From JANNOG01 sp050329835 (GTDB taxonomy: Bacteria > Actinomycetota > Actinomycetes > Actinomycetales > JBBAYJ01), in contig JBHJOJ010000135.1 in the NCBI GenBank assembly GCA_050329835.1, forward strand, positions 1-16,791: a stretch of 16,791 nt of DNA. The letters are read 5' to 3'. Both the position numbers and the translations under genes were made by a program. Of this stretch, positions 13,627 to 16,791 are shown piece after piece. Positions within the stretch are counted from its first letter, which is position 1. Every line of letters starts with the position of its first letter. The notes beneath the pieces were generated by a model. It did no database searches and was not told where the DNA came from. It was given only the letters and a program-made list of their open reading frames with translations.

Positions 13627-16600
13627 ATGGATCGACAGGGTCAGGACGACGCAGAGGCCGGCGGGCGGGCGGATTCGGATCGGGGGCTCACGGCGACCCC
13701 GGCCCCGCCGCGACCGGGCGGCATGGGGCGACGAGGCTTCCTCCAGGCCGTGTCGGCCGGCGGCGCCCTCGCCGCCCTGGCGGTCGGCACGCGGCCGCCG
13801 GCGGCCGCTGCCGCCACCGCCACGGCCGGGGCGACCGAGCCGCTGCCGCCGCTGCCGCAGGTCCGGGTGACCCCGCCGGTGGTGCACGTCTCCCGGGTCA
13901 CCGACCACCAGGTGTCGCTGGACGGGACCTGGTCGTTCGCCAAGGTGCTCCCCGACGGGTTCACGGGACGCCGGGCCGAGGTGGCCGAGTGGGACGAGCT
14001 CCAGGTGCCGGGGCACTTCGCGCTCCAGGGCTTCGGGCGGATGTACAGCGAGCCCTACGTGCCGGTCGGGTACCACCGCACCTTCGAGGTGCCCGCCGAC
14101 TGGGCCGGCCAGCGCGTGGTGCTCCGGTTCGCCGAGGTCGACGGGCTGGCGGAGGTGTGGGTCAACGGGACCCAGGCCGGCAGCAGCGACAGCTGCTTCC
14201 TGCCGTCCGAGTTCGACATCACCGACCTGGTCGTCCCCGGGGAGCCGAACGAGCTGGCCGTCGCGGTGTCGAGGTCGGAGCTCACCAGCTGGGCCGTGCG
14301 CGAGATGGGCGGGATCACCGAACCGGTGACCCTGCAGGTCCTGCCGACCGTGAACCTCGCCCGCCTGCACGTCGGCACGGTCTTCCGCCCCGACGGCGGC
14401 ACCGTCATGCGGGTCCACCTGCGGGTGGCCAACCAGTCCGGCGAGGCCGTCGACGGCGCGCGGGTCCAGCTGCGGCTGCGGACGGCTGGCGGCCGCCCGG
14501 TGCCGCTCGGACGGTTCGGCGGCGCCCTCCCGCTGCCGACCGTCCCGGCCGGCGAGGTGCTGGAGCACGTGCTCGACGTCCCGGTGCCGGACGTGGCGCG
14601 CTGGGACCCCGACCACCCGAACCTCCACGTGCTGCAGTGCACGCTGCGGGCCGGCCGCCTCGGCTCGATGACGGCCGAGCGCCGCTTCGGGTTCTGCACG
14701 GTGGAGGTGGACGGCGTGGACGTCTTCGTCAACGGCGCCGGCGTCAAGCTGCGCGGGGCGAACACCCACTACGCGTGGCCCGGATTCGACTTCCACCCCC
14801 CGACGGAGCTCATGCGACGGGACGTCGAGATCTTCCGCGACGCGAACCTCAACTACCTGCGTCCCCGCCTGACCGCCATCCCCCGCTACGTCGCGGTGTG
14901 CGACGAGGTCGGCATGCTCATCTCGATGGACGCCTCGATGACCCTGCAGCAGTACAACGTCGGGTACTACGGGGACCGGGGCGGCAACGACCGGCTGACC
15001 GAGCCCTACCTCAAGGCCGTCGCGACGATGGTCGAGACCCACCTGAGCAGCCCGTCCGTCGTGCTGTGGAGCACCGCGAACGAGTGCCTGTACTGGGACT
15101 ACTTCCAGGCGGCCGCCGTGGGGATCCAGGCCGTCGACATCAAGGACCGCCCGGTCAGCCACAGCGCGGACCAGCGAGTGGGCATCGGCATCCCGGGCGT
15201 CACGGCCAACGACGACCACTACCCGAACGGCGGGAGCGCGTCCCTCGACGAGCCGGGCGTGATCACCGGTGGGGAGTGGGAACTGTTCCCGGAGGACCGC
15301 CCCATCATCTTCACCGAGTGGTGCCACGTCCACATGTACAACAAGTTCGAGCAGAATTTCGACCCCGGCATCTTCGACTACTGGGGTCACTACGTGCACA
15401 CCCACACCGAGTACCTGTACGCCACGGAGCAGGTGCTGGGCAGTGTCATCTTCACGGGCTCGCCGCTGGACGAGATCGTCTCGACCTTCGACATGGGGTT
15501 CTTCGACAACACGCGCCGCCTCAACGACTCGCACTGGCACACCCTGAAGGCGAGCTCCCCAGTCCGGTTGTCGACGGCGGAGGCCACCCGCGACGGCGCG
15601 GCGCTGCTGGTCCCGGTCGAGAACCGGTACGAATTCACCGACCTGTCCGAGCTGGAGGTCACCTGGACGCGCGGCGAGCGGTCGGGGCGGGTCCGTGGGC
15701 TCGCCGTGGCGCCCCGCACGAGCGGCGAGCTGCGCCTGCCCGTCGGGGGCGATCCCTCGCAGCCGGTCGAGGTCGAGTTCCGCAGCCCGCGGGGGTACCT
15801 GGTCGAGCGGGTGAGGTTCCACGACGAGGTCACCGCGCCCGCCCTGCCCGCCGTGCCCGCCTCGCCCGTCCCCGGCCTGGCGGAGAGCGACACCGAGTTC
15901 CGCGTCGACGGCGACGGCTTCACCCTCGTCGTGGACCGGCGGAGCGGACGGGTCTCGGCCGCCGTCGAGGGCCGCGAGGTCCTCCGGGGCGGGCCGTCCG
16001 TCGTCCTCAACCGGACCGGGACGGCGGGCTTCGGGAGCAACCGGCCCGTGGTCAACATGCTCGAGAGCTGGGTCGCGGAGTCGGTGACCGCCGAGGGGAT
16101 GCCCGACGGCGTGCGGATCACCACTCAGGGGCGCTACAGCCGCGCGGTCGGCGGGTGGACGCTGGACGTCCGCTCCGACGGCCTGCTGACGCTCGGCTAC
16201 CGCTTCGAGTGGACGTCGCCGGACGCGGCCGAGGTCCTGGACTGGGGAGCGGTCCTGGGCGTGGCGAGCGACTGCTCGACGCTGTCGTGGGAGCGGCAGA
16301 GCCTGTGGAGCGCCTACCCCGACGACCACATCGGACGCCCCCGGGGCAGCGCGCCCCTCGCCGGCGACCCGCGGTGGGACGACGCCCGGCAGTCGCACCA
16401 GGAGGGCGAGGCCCCGGCGTGGCCGTGGTCGCAGGACATCGTCGAGGGCGCCTCGCGTGACTTCCGCAGCACCAAGGCGAACGTCACGACGGCGTCGCTG
16501 CTCGACGGCGGCGGGACCGGCGTGGTCGTGCTGTCCGACGGCGGGCAGAACGTCCACGCGTACCCGGACGCCGCCACCGGCGACATCTCGCTCGCGGTCA

Positions 16601-16740
16601 ACGCCTTCTACAACGGCGGCACCGACCGGTTCCTCGAGTCGTCGGTGAGGATCGACCGGCTGGACACCGCACCCGGCACGATCCTCGCCGACACCGTCCG
16701 GCTCCTGCTGACCGCGGGTGCGGCCGGCACCGGGACGTGA
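13627..16740 (+). CDS. GH2 family beta-glycosidase, Tat-exported
   Basis: This 1037-residue retaining glycosidase has a LacZ-like layout. A Tat signal (MGRRGFLQAVSAGGALAALA, Arg35-Arg36) and Ala-rich cleavage region (to about 68) come first. A sugar-binding jelly-roll domain (about 88-225: LDGTWSFAK, VPGHFALQGFG, VWVNGTQAG), an Ig-like domain (about 228-355), and a TIM barrel (about 356-660) follow. The acid/base Glu486 is in STANECLYW and the nucleophile Glu564 in FTEWCH. The end resembles a beta-galactosidase small-chain domain (from about 758: FRVDGDGFTLVVDRRSG). The usual LacZ barrel signatures around RHEHHP and SHYP are not conserved (GANTHYAWPG, LRPRLTAIP), so beta-galactosidase activity is not assured. 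The ATG at 13627 has only a weak ribosome site. An ATG at 13723 just before the twin arginines is an alternative start. Confidence 0.92.
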   Translation: MDRQGQDDAEAGGRADSDRGLTATPAPPRPGGMGRRGFLQAVSAGGALAALAVGTRPPAAAAATATAGATEPLPPLPQVRVTPPVVHVSRVTDHQVSLDGTWSFAKVLPDGFTGRRAEVAEWDELQVPGHFALQGFGRMYSEPYVPVGYHRTFEVPADWAGQRVVLRFAEVDGLAEVWVNGTQAGSSDSCFLPSEFDITDLVVPGEPNELAVAVSRSELTSWAVREMGGITEPVTLQVLPTVNLARLHVGTVFRPDGGTVMRVHLRVANQSGEAVDGARVQLRLRTAGGRPVPLGRFGGALPLPTVPAGEVLEHVLDVPVPDVARWDPDHPNLHVLQCTLRAGRLGSMTAERRFGFCTVEVDGVDVFVNGAGVKLRGANTHYAWPGFDFHPPTELMRRDVEIFRDANLNYLRPRLTAIPRYVAVCDEVGMLISMDASMTLQQYNVGYYGDRGGNDRLTEPYLKAVATMVETHLSSPSVVLWSTANECLYWDYFQAAAVGIQAVDIKDRPVSHSADQRVGIGIPGVTANDDHYPNGGSASLDEPGVITGGEWELFPEDRPIIFTEWCHVHMYNKFEQNFDPGIFDYWGHYVHTHTEYLYATEQVLGSVIFTGSPLDEIVSTFDMGFFDNTRRLNDSHWHTLKASSPVRLSTAEATRDGAALLVPVENRYEFTDLSELEVTWTRGERSGRVRGLAVAPRTSGELRLPVGGDPSQPVEVEFRSPRGYLVERVRFHDEVTAPALPAVPASPVPGLAESDTEFRVDGDGFTLVVDRRSGRVSAAVEGREVLRGGPSVVLNRTGTAGFGSNRPVVNMLESWVAESVTAEGMPDGVRITTQGRYSRAVGGWTLDVRSDGLLTLGYRFEWTSPDAAEVLDWGAVLGVASDCSTLSWERQSLWSAYPDDHIGRPRGSAPLAGDPRWDDARQSHQEGEAPAWPWSQDIVEGASRDFRSTKANVTTASLLDGGGTGVVVLSDGGQNVHAYPDAATGDISLAVNAFYNGGTDRFLESSVRIDRLDTAPGTILADTVRLLLTAGAAGTGT

Positions 16741-16751
16741 CCGGCGCCCGC

Positions 16752-16789
16752 CCCGCCGCCGCGGCCGCCGGCCGGGCCGCGACGGCGGG
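16752..16789. terminator. Strong hairpin after the GH2 gene
   Basis: CCCGCCGCCGCGGCC (16752-16766) pairs with GGCCGCGACGGCGGG (16775-16789) at 14 of 15 positions around the 8-base loop GCCGGCCG, starting 11 bases after the GH2 stop. The window ends before any T-tract could be seen. Confidence 0.65.
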
Positions 16790-16791
16790 TC

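Noticed and set aside
13432..16557. Long minus-strand open frame (about 1041 codons) opposite the GH2 gene
   Set aside because: It is the antisense shadow of GH2, whose catalytic motifs and Tat signal are unambiguous. It has no recognisable domain.

Overview
The window is very GC-rich DNA from an Actinomycetota chromosome. GC reaches about 80% in places, start codons are often GTG, and ATGA/GTGA gene overlaps are common. A conserved actinobacterial block is present: SRP RNA, a VapB-like protein and a LytR_C protein. I cannot place the organism below phylum level with confidence.

Positions 1-3288 look like the right-hand end of an integrative (AICE-type) element. A partial DUF3631 replication protein, an excisionase and a tyrosine integrase are joined by 4-base overlaps. 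A cN-I-type 5'-nucleotidase follows as probable cargo, and the element appears to abut the 3' end of a tRNA-Ser(GGA) gene, the likely attachment site. Base composition is visibly lower here than in the chromosome (48% GC at 2281-2340 against 83% at 3961-4020).

Positions 3288-6133 are ordinary chromosome. They hold tRNA-Ser (minus), the SRP RNA (plus), an apparently leaderless VapB-like gene overlapping a LytR_C membrane protein, and, convergent to these, a secreted lytic transglycosylase with a poly-Ser tail. The transglycosylase promoter carries a perfect inverted repeat between its -35 and -10 boxes.

Positions 6212-16789 form one carbohydrate-use locus. On the minus strand a formylglycine sulfatase is followed by a LacI-family regulator. 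Divergently on the plus strand lie two ABC sugar permeases and a cytoplasmic GH78 alpha-L-rhamnosidase in a tightly overlapping operon, then a Tat-exported GH2 glycosidase with its own promoter and a strong terminator hairpin. Three similar 14-bp palindromes (close to TTGAAACGTTTCAA) lie in front of the sulfatase, the permeases and the GH2 gene, so the LacI protein probably controls all three units. The simplest model is that the exported GH2 trims a glycan outside, the permeases import sulfated and rhamnosylated fragments, and the sulfatase and rhamnosidase finish the job in the cytoplasm. No solute-binding protein or transport ATPase is encoded here. A sulfated rhamnose-containing glycan (ulvan is one candidate) is an inference, not something the sequence proves.
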